A stretch of 64,000 bases of DNA from Neobacillus bataviensis LMG 21833 (GCF_000307875.1 NZ_AJLS01000063.1:1-64000), one strand, 5' to 3'; shown: positions 26,217 to 35,331, numbered from the stretch's first letter. Notes: generated by a model not told the origin, from the letters alone. Translations and numbers: made by a program.

Positions 26217-27866
26217 TTATTGGCTTCCCACCAAAACGCTAAAATCGGTATCGATGCTTTCTAACGATTTAGTCAAAACGTGAACATGGACGTTCCAGTC
26301 GCCAGCCATTATGAAATGTAAACCTTGCACCCTGTACTTGCCTTCAGCAACTTTTTCCATATTAACTGTTTCCTTTCCCATATCCATGTCAAGCATGGTA
26401 AAGGTTAGGTGTAGTTGTTCAATATCATTGATTGGCTTCCCTTTACGGTCTTTTAACGTAACTTCATATAAATTTTCCCCTATACTATTGGGCGTCACAC
26501 TTAATATAACCTGTTCCCCCTGGTTCACATTTTTTGTTTCCTTAAATGGCCCAGGTGATTGCATTGCAGTTGGTAAATTGGTTAAAACAACGGAAAGAAT
26601 AAGGATCACCACTCCAACGGAAAGTTCGCCCCATAGTGAAGCTGCAAGTCCCTTTTCTTTTTTCCTTTTTCCAATTATAAAATTTACAGTTGCAGGGATG
26701 AGCATGAACAAAAACAATATAACCTTAATACCTAATACCTTTCCATAGCTCGTTTGAACAAGAGAGGAAGGGTTTGGGATATATAATAGACTGCCAAACA
26801 CCCCAGTAAAGGTTAAAAGAAGTACAAGGATAATCCCCCACTTAGAGAAGCTTTTTATCATTTGGATAAATTCTTGCTTCGTTTCTTCGGTCTTACGCCA
26901 AGGTAACAAAGCTACAAATCCAATTAAACTTCCTATCCAAATTGATGCAGCCAGTAAATGAAGAAAATCCAATGATACCGTTAATAATTGGTTGGTTTGG
27001 GCTGCTGCATGGCTTGTTAGTGCCTTTGTCAGAAGCAATGCTGTGCCTAAAGCTAAACAGACCCATAAAATGATCTTTTTCGTGCTTTTTGCCATTCCGA
27101 TAAATGACGTTATTAGGGCAAGTGTCAACAGGATGGCAACCTGGTAAATCCATGTTTGGCCGAAGGATGTGTTCATTAACATATTTTCGAATGTTTGAAA
27201 GCTGAACACTTCACTCCATGGGAAACCAGATTCAATTGTGGCCTGTAATGGCAAACTGAGCAGAATACTAAGGAATAAAAGCACAAAACTCGAACTTAAC
27301 AACCTAATGAACAGTTTATCTTTGGAACCATTTTGCCGATATTCTTTTGGCAAAATAATCATGTAAAAAAACAGAAGCCCGACATAGCAAGAATTGCTGA
27401 AATATTGCAGCCAGCGGATGATAATAAGATCTGCTTTCGGTGTGTAGCCGTTTGTTTCTTTATGTATAACTGCTGAGCCTTGATCTTCAGTACCTATTTG
27501 AAAAGGAATAACTCCTTCAACAGGGTGGCCGTCGCTTGATACAACCTTCCATTTTATTCGATACATCCCATCCGGAAGATTTTTCTTTAATCCACTTTTT
27601 AGAATAGACGGCTGTTTTGGATCAATCCGTCCATTTTTTTTATCGACCCTATTCCCTTCCGAATCAAAGACTTTAAGCGAATTAAAGGCAGGCTGAATGG
27701 TTTCATCAAATTGAATGGTTACTTCATTTGGTGATTTTTCAATCATCTCATTTTCTAGCGGTGTCGACTTTTTAATATAAGCATGGGCAGAAAAAATAGA
27801 TGGAAATAAAAATAGAAACAGGGAAACGATCACCATAAACATGCTGAATTTCATTTTTATTTTCAA
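26217..27866 (-). CDS. ycnJ: YcnJ copper import protein (CopC-CopD fusion)
   Basis: The 549-residue protein joins an exported CopC domain (about 28-125; mature N-terminus AHAYIKKSTPLENE, with VSSDGHPVEG carrying a conserved His), a CopD membrane domain of eight or more helices (about 150-440) and a C-terminal YtkA/FixH-like domain (450-549, TFTMLDMDMGKE). In B. subtilis YcnJ imports copper under limitation. The gene lies between ycnK and ycnI with short gaps (29 and 23 bases), so they share a transcript. Expected to be repressed by YcnK when copper is sufficient. Confidence 0.92.
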   Translation of the reverse strand: MKIKMKFSMFMVIVSLFLFLFPSIFSAHAYIKKSTPLENEMIEKSPNEVTIQFDETIQPAFNSLKVFDSEGNRVDKKNGRIDPKQPSILKSGLKKNLPDGMYRIKWKVVSSDGHPVEGVIPFQIGTEDQGSAVIHKETNGYTPKADLIIIRWLQYFSNSCYVGLLFFYMIILPKEYRQNGSKDKLFIRLLSSSFVLLFLSILLSLPLQATIESGFPWSEVFSFQTFENMLMNTSFGQTWIYQVAILLTLALITSFIGMAKSTKKIILWVCLALGTALLLTKALTSHAAAQTNQLLTVSLDFLHLLAASIWIGSLIGFVALLPWRKTEETKQEFIQMIKSFSKWGIILVLLLTFTGVFGSLLYIPNPSSLVQTSYGKVLGIKVILFLFMLIPATVNFIIGKRKKEKGLAASLWGELSVGVVILILSVVLTNLPTAMQSPGPFKETKNVNQGEQVILSVTPNSIGENLYEVTLKDRKGKPINDIEQLHLTFTMLDMDMGKETVNMEKVAEGKYRVQGLHFIMAGDWNVHVHVLTKSLESIDTDFSVLVGSQ

Positions 27867-27895
27867 TCCACCACTCCCCTAAAGAAAATAATTGT

Positions 27896-28477
27896 TTATT
27901 TTTTACATAAACATCCCATTGCGCCGTTCATTCTTTTTTGAATTTCATCTATTGCCTCTTCAAAGCGCATCACAACTCCGCCAAAACCTTTTTGGAATTG
28001 TTCTGCGTGCTTTAAAGACTCAAATGTTAATACTTGTGGCTGACAACAATTCAAGTTGAAATCTGTGTCCATTAGATAATAAGCCATTTTGGCACTAATG
28101 GTAGAATTCTGCAGAAAATCACGGCAGATAATTTGCGATACATCCTTTTCGATATCCTTGTACCTTAATAAACCACAATGCGGACAGCATAATTGCTCCA
28201 CTTTTAAATCATTGGTAATGATTTGAAAAGGATGACGATTATGTAATTCTTTTAGACAATAATTACAGGTATTTGAAGACATTTGAGAAACTGGTGCTAA
28301 CGAAATGCCCCCAGAAGTTTTAATAATTTGTCCTTCATCTAATAATGGTCTAATATCCCGATACACCGTCATCTCAGAAACATGTAAACGGCCGCTAATT
28401 TCAGCAATGGATAATGAGCCCACTTCTTTTAACCATTTTAACAACTGTTGCCTCCGTTCAATCGGTAACATTTTCAT
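27896..28477 (-). CDS. ycnK: YcnK copper-responsive repressor (DeoR HTH + NosL-like domain)
   Basis: The 193-residue protein has a DeoR-type winged helix at 1-58 (IERRQQLLKWLKEVGSLSIA ... SEMTVYRDIRPL) and a Cys-rich NosL-like domain with CNYC, CCPHCGLLRY, CRDFL and NCCQPQ, the features of B. subtilis YcnK, which represses ycnJ in the presence of copper. The tail GCLCKK adds two Cys. It is the first gene of the operon. A 9-bp direct repeat upstream (28523-28540) is a candidate operator. Confidence 0.92.
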   Translation of the reverse strand: MKMLPIERRQQLLKWLKEVGSLSIAEISGRLHVSEMTVYRDIRPLLDEGQIIKTSGGISLAPVSQMSSNTCNYCLKELHNRHPFQIITNDLKVEQLCCPHCGLLRYKDIEKDVSQIICRDFLQNSTISAKMAYYLMDTDFNLNCCQPQVLTFESLKHAEQFQKGFGGVVMRFEEAIDEIQKRMNGAMGCLCKK

Positions 28478-28522
28478 CCCCTCTTTATTCTAAATGACCG
28501 CTCCCATGGCTCTAGTTTAACC

Positions 28523-28540
28523 GAGGTAAACGATGTAAAC
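28523..28540. promoter_or_regulatory. Tandem GAGGTAAAC-GATGTAAAC repeat upstream of ycnK
   Basis: Two adjacent 9-base units, GAGGTAAAC and GATGTAAAC, lie 46-63 bases before the ycnK start. The position and tandem arrangement suit binding by YcnK or another copper regulator. A matching -35/-10 pair could not be fixed. Confidence 0.45.
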
Positions 28541-28693
28541 AATATAACAATATGAATAATTTGTGAATTATTGTTGAACTTTCACATTTTTAAACAAAAA
28601 CTAACATAACCATTATTATGCCCCTTTTGAGAAAAGAAAAATAAAAAAACCGAATGGAGGATCCCAAACGGTTCTAAATGTTTAATTACGGCC

Positions 28694-28726
28694 AAGAATC
28701 CCCAGTCCAATGGATTGGGGATTCTT
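28694..28726 (-). terminator. Long hairpin downstream of the IDEAL-domain gene
   Basis: AAGAATCCCCA / TGGGGATTCTT (11 bp, extendable to about 15 with one G-T pair) forms a very stable stem about 30 bases after the IDEAL gene. The T-run is on the + strand side, so as a minus-strand terminator it lacks a good U-tract; the role is uncertain. Confidence 0.6.
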
Positions 28727-28757
28727 TTTAATAGAAGTAGGTTCGTTAGTAATTGAA

Positions 28758-28952
28758 TTACGAAATTTTCTTTAATTCCTCTGTTAGTTTGAGGAACAAT
28801 TCTTTGTTGCCATCTTGTAATGTTTGGTCGATTTCCTTACGGATCTTTTCCTTTTTAAATTCAAGCAGGACATTGTTTAAGAACATCTCAGCGACTGCAG
28901 CATCTGTATACTCTTCCGAATGTTGTGGTGAATTTAGTAATTTCTTTTCCAT
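28758..28952 (-). CDS. IDEAL domain-containing small protein
   Basis: The 64-residue protein carries the IDEAL motif at its C-terminus (RKEIDQTLQDGNKELFLKLT), a short helical module named after its sequence that occurs in several bacillar proteins of mostly unknown role. The N-terminal half is helical and acidic. ATG 28952 is 9 bases after AAGGAG; the in-frame TTG 28961 abuts the ribosome site and is unlikely. Other IDEAL proteins act as small partners (for example in ComK-type or ClpC-linked control), but nothing here fixes a function. Confidence 0.8.
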   Translation of the reverse strand: MEKKLLNSPQHSEEYTDAAVAEMFLNNVLLEFKKEKIRKEIDQTLQDGNKELFLKLTEELKKIS

Positions 28953-29054
28953 GGAAATCAACTCCTTGAGCTTTTTTTTATTATACCTTTAGTTTTCTAA
29001 AAATTCAAACACTTTATTTTACTTTTCAAAAATATTTTTTATTTGTTTTATTAA

Positions 29055-29897
29055 TTAATGAATTTGGCTTTCGAATAAGGTGTTTCTTTGGTTGAATTTT
29101 GTGATAACATTTAATAATAATCCATTGGCAATGAGCAGGGCTGCACCAATTATAAGAAGTATGAAGGGACTTAGGAAAAACAGACCGCTCACTTGGCTAA
29201 TTAAAAGGCCAACAACCGGTAATACCAAAAGCCCACCAAATTGCTGTGCTTCCTGAAAAGATTTCACCCTTGCAGAAACGAGCACATTTAAAATGATATT
29301 AAAGATTACCAGCGCGGGAATCACCCACAACATTAAAATGAGCCATGTGGAATTTAAAAATAAAATTTCTTTGAAATATGGATAGGTAATGAAATTAACA
29401 ATAATTGCGCTAACTATAAAGGCAGCAAATGATATCAGTAAGGATGGAATTAAGGAAGCAATAACCTTTCCTAAGAATAATTCACTTACGGAAATGGGCG
29501 CAAACAACAATGTTTCTAGTGTGTTTCTTTCCTTTTCTCCGGCAAAACTATTCGAGGCCGTTACCATCGAATTGATGATTGCGACTAGTAAGAAAAAAGG
29601 AATCATCATAAAGTTTAAAAAGAAATAAACTGATTGATATCCCAAATTCGGTAAGGCTGCAAGCGTGTTTCGTATGTGCTCATTTGGAAAGCTCCTTATA
29701 AGGTCATTAATTGGTTTTTCCAAATCCTTGGAGGAATCGCCAATTAAACCCGTATGGATGCCAATGTAAGCAAAGATTGTCGGAAAAATAATACAAAGGA
29801 GTAATGGAAGAATAATCATCGGAACCCAAATCTTTTTGGAAGAAAAGGTCGCCTTAAGATCTTTCCGGGCAATGGCCGATATGATTTGTTTATTCAT
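29055..29897 (-). CDS. ABC-2 type transporter permease
   Basis: The 280-residue permease has an N-terminal helix at about 27-47, an extracytoplasmic loop, and five helices from residue 98 on. ASNSFAGEKERNTLETLLFAPIS is the typical ABC-2/NatB-type coupling segment. The start at ATG 29897 follows AGAGGTG and overlaps the end of the ATPase gene, so the two were one operon. Because the ATPase gene is frameshifted, this permease may have no working partner unless the shift is an error or is bypassed. Substrate unknown. Confidence 0.85.
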   Translation of the reverse strand: MNKQIISAIARKDLKATFSSKKIWVPMIILPLLLCIIFPTIFAYIGIHTGLIGDSSKDLEKPINDLIRSFPNEHIRNTLAALPNLGYQSVYFFLNFMMIPFFLLVAIINSMVTASNSFAGEKERNTLETLLFAPISVSELFLGKVIASLIPSLLISFAAFIVSAIIVNFITYPYFKEILFLNSTWLILMLWVIPALVIFNIILNVLVSARVKSFQEAQQFGGLLVLPVVGLLISQVSGLFFLSPFILLIIGAALLIANGLLLNVITKFNQRNTLFESQIH

Positions 29898-30799
29898 AGT
29901 CTTCACCTCTTATTTTAAAGTAAAGGGCTTCAAGACTCCTGTTGGTAATTTCACTTGAGTGCACCCATGTTTCTTTAAGAATTCCCTGAAGCAGCTGGGT
30001 AATTTCATATTTTGAAGGTAACGTGAATTCAAGCTGTGTTGGACTTTTTCTTGTGTATTGGAATCCCATGTAAGTTCCGGTGGTATTGGCTAGTTTTAGA
30101 CCCGTTTCGACCAATAGCTTAATCTCTGTTAAATACTTCTCTTCCAGATCTCTTCTAGTTCCCTTTTCAATAATCCGACCTTCTTGTAAAAACAAGAAAG
30201 AATCACAAATTGTTTCAAGCTGGTGGAGGACATGAGAGCAAATAACAATGGTTACCCCTTCCTCTTTATTTACCTTCTTTAATAAATGCATCACATCATT
30301 AATTCCCTCCGGATCTAATCCGTTGGTTGGTTCATCTAGAAATAAAACTTTAGGTTTATGAAGAAGGGCCTTTGCTAAGGTTATTCTTTTTTTCATCCCT
30401 GTCGAATACGTTCCAACCAATTGGTCTTTTTTATCCCATTTCAAATTGTTCAAGTAAATGGGTGATGCGCTTTGGATCGTAGGCATTATAAATCTTAGAA
30501 AAAAAGACTAGATTGTCCCATGCACTCATGTCATGGTATAAGGCTGCGCTCTCTGTCACGATACCTGACTTCCTTCTAATTTCATCCCCCTGCGTTTTGG
30601 GATCATAATTCATCACCTTCATATTTCCATTTGTAGCCTCAATGACCCCATTAAGCAAACGGATCATCGTCGTCTTTCCCGCACCATTTGGCCCTAAAAG
30701 ACCATTGATACTTCCCTCCTCAATCGAAAAAGAAACATCCTTCAGAATGGGACGGCCATTAAACAGTTTATCCACTTGAAAAACCTCAATAATATTCAA
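29890..30799 (-). pseudogene. ABC transporter ATP-binding gene split by a frameshift
   Basis: Two overlapping frames together make one ABC ATPase. The 5' part (30799-30431) has the Walker A GLLGPNGAGKTTMIRLLNG and the Q-loop region and ends FEMG-stop. The 3' part (read from about 30440 to 29890) has the signature YSTGMKKR, Walker B VLFLDEPTNGLDPEG and the H-loop SHVLHQLE. Removing one base in the GGG run at 30435-30437 (minus strand) would join them as EQFEMDKKDQLVGTYSTG, giving a normal protein of about 300 residues. This is a +1 frameshift mutation, a sequencing error, or less likely programmed frameshifting. The permease gene follows directly. Confidence 0.85.
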
Positions 30800-30817
30800 A
30801 CCATCACTCCCTTAATA

Positions 30818-30834
30818 TTGGTGTCAGGCACCAA
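30818..30834. repeat. REP-like short palindrome (TTGGTG-TCAGG-CACCAA)
   Basis: This 17-base hairpin contains the GGTGTCAGGCACC core, also found at 43679-43690 in this window. It lies just upstream of the ABC ATPase gene. Such units are widespread between genes in bacilli and resemble repetitive extragenic palindromes. Confidence 0.55.
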
Positions 30835-31034
30835 AAAAACATTCTCACCATTTTAAATAGCAATTTGACTTAATATTATCAGATTTGCATAGGAGATTTG
30901 TACTAATATTTTGAAGAGTCACAAATCAATTCCCGTATTTCCATTTGTCTTTTCTCATTTTTTTTGATGGAAGGATTGATAATTGGGGTATATTAATTTT
31001 AATTATTTACAACTAGGAACAGGAGGAAGGATAA

Positions 31035-31880
31035 ATGGAACAAGCCGTATTCACTGGCTGTCAACCGGTCAATAACATTAATGTCTATTATGAATTTTAT
31101 CCACACCAAACATCAAAAAAAACGTTTGTTTTATTGCATGGTTTTCTTTCTTCCACCTTTACATTCCGCCATTTAATTTCTCTTTTAAAGAAAGAATATC
31201 AAGTGTTGTCGATTGATCTTCCCCCTTTTGGTAAAAGTGCGAAATGCAATCAATATGTGTATTCTTATAAGAATCTTGCTCAAACTGTCATCACACTTAC
31301 AGAATCATTAGGGTTAAAAAAAATGACCTTTATTGGTCATTCCATGGGTGGGCAAATAGTTCTAAATATCCTGCATATGATGCCAGAGCTTGCCGACAAA
31401 GCTATTCTTCTTTGCAGCTCAGCCTATCTAAAGCGTTTTAAATTGCCATTAATCATCTCCAGTTACATTCCCTATTTCCATTTATTTGTGAAGTATAAGT
31501 TTGCCCGAATGGGAGTGAAGAAAAACTTAGAGGATACACTTTATAACCACGCTATCATCAATGATGAAATGATTAATGGCTACCTTGAGCCATTTTTACA
31601 AGATGAAATTTTCGTGGCACTTACCAGAATGATTCGTGACCGCGAGGGGGATCTTCCTGCCTGCATTCTTAGACAAATTAAAACCCCCTGCCTATTGCTT
31701 TGGGGGGATCATGATAAATCGATGCCACTTAAAGTCGGAGAACAGCTTAACAAAGATTTAGCCAACTCGGAACTGATCATTTTAAAAGAAACTGGCCATG
31801 CACTCCCAGAAGAACGTCCCATTGAGGTATTCGAATATATCAAAAGTTTTATAGGATCATTTAAAACGGCAGCCGATTAG
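31035..31880 (+). CDS. Alpha/beta hydrolase
   Basis: The 281-residue protein has the alpha/beta hydrolase fold: oxyanion loop LLHGFLSSTFTFR, nucleophile elbow GHSMGG (Ser ~109), acid WGDHDKSMP and His in ETGHALPEE. No signal peptide is present, so it acts in the cytoplasm. The ribosome site CAGGAGGAAGG is strong. It stands alone between an ABC gene and a convergent exporter, ended by its own terminator. Substrate not predictable; esterase or lipase-like activity is likely. Confidence 0.82.
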   Translation: MEQAVFTGCQPVNNINVYYEFYPHQTSKKTFVLLHGFLSSTFTFRHLISLLKKEYQVLSIDLPPFGKSAKCNQYVYSYKNLAQTVITLTESLGLKKMTFIGHSMGGQIVLNILHMMPELADKAILLCSSAYLKRFKLPLIISSYIPYFHLFVKYKFARMGVKKNLEDTLYNHAIINDEMINGYLEPFLQDEIFVALTRMIRDREGDLPACILRQIKTPCLLLWGDHDKSMPLKVGEQLNKDLANSELIILKETGHALPEERPIEVFEYIKSFIGSFKTAAD

Positions 31881-31897
31881 AAGTGGGTTCGGCTGCC
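31868..31897 (+). terminator. Terminator of the alpha/beta hydrolase gene
   Basis: GGCAGCCGA / TCGGCTGCC (9 bp, 12-base loop) overlaps the stop codon and is followed by ATTTTG. It sits between convergent genes. Confidence 0.82.
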
Positions 31898-31906
31898 ATT
31901 TTGAAT

Positions 31907-33127
31907 TTATTTATTTCTTGGGACAAGAAAAATGTAGGAAAGGACTGCACTCCCACCAGCACATAAAATCACAATTCCCATTGGAATAGCCGTTTGCCCT
32001 CCCCCTATCCCAACAAGCGGTGCTACGAGCGCACCCATTGCAAGTGACAAAACCCCTAACAGAGCGGAAGCGCTGCCCGCATTTTTCCCTTGGCTTTGCA
32101 TAGCAAGTGAAAATCCTGATGTATTCACCATTCCAACACTTGAAACGACAAAAAATAACGGCAGCAAAATAAGAAATAAACTTGCATGTAAATACAAAAG
32201 AGTAAGTAACACAATTCCTCCGATTAAGGATGCTCCCAATCCGAAAACAAAAAGCTTGGACTCGTGAACCCTTCCAGCCAGTCTGCCGGTTGTTTGACTG
32301 GCGATTACAATCCCTACACCATTGATGGCAAAAATCAGACTAAACAATTGTGGGGAACCGCCATATATATTTTGCACAACAAAAGGGGAGCCAGATATAT
32401 AGGCAAACATGGCAGCAAAAACAAGTCCTTGAGCAAGAGCGTAGCCGAAGAAGCTGCGATCCGTAATTAAATTCCAAAAGGTACTGAATGTATTTTTTAT
32501 TCCACCTGCTGATCTTCTTTCATTCTGAAGTGTCTCCGGTAAACCGAAATATACGACAAAAAACATAACTAATCCCACTATGCTTAAGACCACAAACACG
32601 CCTTGCCAAGGAACCATTTTAAGAAGTTGTGCACCCAATACAGGCGCCAAAATCGGGGCAACACCATTAACTAATGCAAGCAATGCGAAGAATTTTGTTA
32701 ATTCTGGGCCGGAATATAAATCGCGGACGATTGCCCTTGAGATGACAATCCCGGCGGAACCTGCTAACCCCTGTACGAACCGTAATCCAATTAGTGTCCA
32801 GATTGAAGGACTGAATACGCACAATAGTGAAACGACAAAATAGGTTATCAATCCAATAAGAAGCGGCAAGCGGCGACCGCGAACATCACTGATTGGTCCT
32901 GCCAATAACTGCCCAAAAGATAACCCGAGTAAGAAAAAGGTTAAACTTAATTGAACAAGTGACTGACTTGCATGAAAATCTTTTGCCAGTTCAGGAAGCG
33001 CTGGCAAATACATATCAATGGATAACGGGCCAAACCCTGCTAATGTTCCCAATACAGCTGCCATCCATAGCCTTTTTGAGCGAGAGATTCCCTCACTATT
33101 TATTACGTTATTTAAAGGTTCTCCCAT
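31907..33127 (-). CDS. Bcr/CflA family multidrug efflux transporter (MFS)
   Basis: The 406-residue protein has twelve membrane segments and the MFS motif A GPISDVRGRRLPLL near residue 75. The start segment FGPLSIDMYLPALPELAKDF is the hallmark of Bcr/CflA (DHA1) exporters for bicyclomycin, chloramphenicol and similar drugs. It is a single-gene unit. The closest ribosome site, AAAGGA, is 13 bases away, so the start is a little uncertain. Substrate unknown. Confidence 0.87.
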   Translation of the reverse strand: MGEPLNNVINSEGISRSKRLWMAAVLGTLAGFGPLSIDMYLPALPELAKDFHASQSLVQLSLTFFLLGLSFGQLLAGPISDVRGRRLPLLIGLITYFVVSLLCVFSPSIWTLIGLRFVQGLAGSAGIVISRAIVRDLYSGPELTKFFALLALVNGVAPILAPVLGAQLLKMVPWQGVFVVLSIVGLVMFFVVYFGLPETLQNERRSAGGIKNTFSTFWNLITDRSFFGYALAQGLVFAAMFAYISGSPFVVQNIYGGSPQLFSLIFAINGVGIVIASQTTGRLAGRVHESKLFVFGLGASLIGGIVLLTLLYLHASLFLILLPLFFVVSSVGMVNTSGFSLAMQSQGKNAGSASALLGVLSLAMGALVAPLVGIGGGQTAIPMGIVILCAGGSAVLSYIFLVPRNK

Positions 33128-33257
33128 TTAGTGAATCAATTCCTTTCAAATTTTTATAAAAAGCCGAACAGGATTGGCGTCCATTCCCTTCAACCCAATA
33201 AAAAAATAATAGTACATTATTCAGAAAAATAAAACTAATTTGTGCTATTGAAATAAA

Positions 33258-33300
33258 ATAAGGTATTTTTACGGTGTACCACACCGTAAAAATACCTTAT
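33258..33300. terminator. Perfect 20-bp stem terminator after the response regulator gene
   Basis: Two perfect 20-base arms (33258-33277 and 33281-33300) flank a 3-base ACC centre and contain the stop codon of the response regulator. A/T-rich ends allow it to act in either direction. Confidence 0.87.
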
Positions 33301-33896
33301 TTAAACCATCCCTTTTCTTTTGATTGGGTGATGGCTTCAATGCGATTTTTTACCTCAAGTTTATCTAAAATAATGGAAATGTAGTTCCGTACAGTTCCAG
33401 TTTTAATGCTCAATTCTTCGGCGATTTCTTTCGTATTCTTCCCATCTGCAACAAGCTCCAACACTTCTTTTTCCCGATCAGTTAGCGGATTTTCTTCGCC
33501 ATACACATCGTCCATTAATTCCGGTGCAAAAATCCGTCTGCCCGCCATCACGTTTCGAATGGAGCTTGCCAGCTCTTCACTTGGACTATCCTTCAACAAA
33601 TAGCCGCTAACACCAGCCTTTAACGCACGTTGAAAATAACCTGTGCGGGCGAAGGTAGTTAAAATAATTACCTTGCAACCAAGGCCTTTAATCTCCTCTG
33701 CGGCCTCAAGACCACTCTTACCCGGCATTTCAATATCCATAATGCAGACATCAGGCAGAAATTTCTTTACTAACGTAACGGCCTCTTCGCCGTTTGAGGC
33801 TTTTCCGATTACTTCCATATCCTCTTCTAAATTAAGCAATGAGCCAAAAGCACCTAAAAGCATTTGCTGGTCTTCGGCAATGACGATTCTAATCAT
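33297..33896 (-). CDS. NarL/DesR-type response regulator
   Basis: The 199-residue protein has a receiver domain (1-118; acidic pocket AEDQQ, phospho-acceptor Asp in DVCIMDIEMPG, Lys in LLKDSP) and a LuxR-type helix-turn-helix (about 135-195, NPLTDREKEVLELVADGKNT). It is close to B. subtilis DesR, which controls membrane lipid fluidity. It overlaps the kinase gene by 4 bases (ATGA), so both are co-translated. No desaturase gene is found in the window, so its target may be elsewhere or different. Confidence 0.88.
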   Translation of the reverse strand: MIRIVIAEDQQMLLGAFGSLLNLEEDMEVIGKASNGEEAVTLVKKFLPDVCIMDIEMPGKSGLEAAEEIKGLGCKVIILTTFARTGYFQRALKAGVSGYLLKDSPSEELASSIRNVMAGRRIFAPELMDDVYGEENPLTDREKEVLELVADGKNTKEIAEELSIKTGTVRNYISIILDKLEVKNRIEAITQSKEKGWFK

Positions 33897-35029
33897 TTTC
33901 GCCCCTCCTTTTCAAATGGCTTGACATCATTCGGTACGCTAATAATTAATGTAGTTCCATTCTTAGTCAATAGCTTTAAATTGCCATTAATAAATTCCAG
34001 CCGTTCTTTCATCCCAATCAGTCCATGACCCTCCGCTAAAATCCCCGTTTTATCCTTAAAAACACCGTCATCACGAATCGTCATCACTGTTTCCTTCCCC
34101 GATTGTTCGATTGAAATGAAACAGGTGTTGGCTTCACTATGTTTCACCACATTGTTTACGGCCTCTTTCAAACACATACTTAATATATTCTCAGTTAGCA
34201 GCGACACATTTACCAAGGTGAATTCACCTTCACTTACGAAATTGATTTGAGCCGCTTTGATTATTTGTTTAACCCGAAGAATCTCATCCTTCAAGCGAAT
34301 ACCCCGCATCGAAGAAACCATTTTCCTAACTTCGCTTAACGCTGTTCGGGCTGTCTGTTGAACATCCTTTAATTCCTGGCGCGCCTGCTCTGGATCCTTC
34401 ACAATCAATCTCCGGGCTAAATCAGACTTCAAACCAATCAATGAGAGTTTTTGCCCAAGCGTATCATGAAGGTCACGAGCAATTCGATTCCGCTCCTCTA
34501 TTTTGATGAGCTCAGAAATTCTTTTGTTTGCATCCTCGAGCTTTTCTTCCAGTTGCCCCCGCTCCTTCCGATTATAAATACTAAACGGTAGAAGGATAAC
34601 ACTAATCCAAATGATAATAACAAAAGGCAGCTGTGTTAAAAATAACTTCTCATGTATGACGATATTATAGTTAATCGAAGCAGAGGTACTAATCAAATGA
34701 ATAAAATACAAGGTAAAAAAGGGAATCCGATCTTTAATATTCCCGATAAAATAGGCTAAGAAAAAAGCAAAATAAACATAGCTGAAAAGGCTTGACGCTG
34801 TGATGGAGATTCCAATGAGAATCAATGTCCATAGGTATACCGGCCAGCCTTTAGAAATAAACGCAATCCGGTAGAGGATAAAGAACACAAGGGTAAGTAA
34901 AATCCCCACAACTATTTTAATAGCGGAGGAGGATTGGAAAATAAAGTAAAATGGTAATATTGCAAGAATAGTCCAAGTATATGGCGCAATGCCATTATTT
35001 TTTTGGAAAGTGAAATACCTTTTAATCAT
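33893..35029 (-). CDS. DesK-like sensor histidine kinase
   Basis: The 378-residue kinase has five or six membrane segments in residues 15-150, a linker coiled coil (RKERGQLEEKLEDANKRISE), the HisKA_3 phosphorylation site RNRIARDLHDTLGQKLSLIG (His ~188), and an HATPase domain with KEAVNNVVKHSEA, IRDDG and GHGLIGMKERL. This layout is that of DesK, which senses membrane thickness on cooling. The gene precedes the DesR-like regulator. The des desaturase that precedes desK in B. subtilis is missing; a phaC-locus hydrolase gene diverges instead. Confidence 0.88.
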   Translation of the reverse strand: MIKRYFTFQKNNGIAPYTWTILAILPFYFIFQSSSAIKIVVGILLTLVFFILYRIAFISKGWPVYLWTLILIGISITASSLFSYVYFAFFLAYFIGNIKDRIPFFTLYFIHLISTSASINYNIVIHEKLFLTQLPFVIIIWISVILLPFSIYNRKERGQLEEKLEDANKRISELIKIEERNRIARDLHDTLGQKLSLIGLKSDLARRLIVKDPEQARQELKDVQQTARTALSEVRKMVSSMRGIRLKDEILRVKQIIKAAQINFVSEGEFTLVNVSLLTENILSMCLKEAVNNVVKHSEANTCFISIEQSGKETVMTIRDDGVFKDKTGILAEGHGLIGMKERLEFINGNLKLLTKNGTTLIISVPNDVKPFEKEGRK

Positions 35030-35195
35030 AACGAGACCTCATTTGCAAAATGAATTGTCTTACTTACTCTATATTACCGTACAGTGCCTTCATTTTCCTC
35101 TATTATATTTTCTATTTTAGCTGAAATCCCTACATCTTTAAACCTTACAAGCTTTTTACCTTCCTCATCCGAAATATGGATCTTTGGCCTGTTTC

Positions 35196-35216
35196 ATATA
35201 TGTAATTTACATATAT
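35196..35216. promoter_or_regulatory. 21-bp palindrome upstream of PHA locus 2 hydrolase
   Basis: Arms ATATATGTAA and TTACATATAT flank a single central T. The core ATGTAATTTACAT (35200-35212) has the same ATGT-N5-ACAT form as the dyad over the phaQ -10 box (ATGTATTTTACAT). It lies 119 bases before the hydrolase start. The locus-1 dyad is 114 bases before its hydrolase. A weak promoter TTTCAT, 16 bases, TATAAG spans it. Candidate PhaQ site. Confidence 0.6.
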
Positions 35217-35331
35217 AAGGTAATAAAATGTTTATCGTCATGATATACTTAACTAATCTGAATATTATAAATGTTTACACCTCGCAAATCTAGGCAACAT
35301 ATGTTATTAAAAACATTAGGAGGAATCCAAG

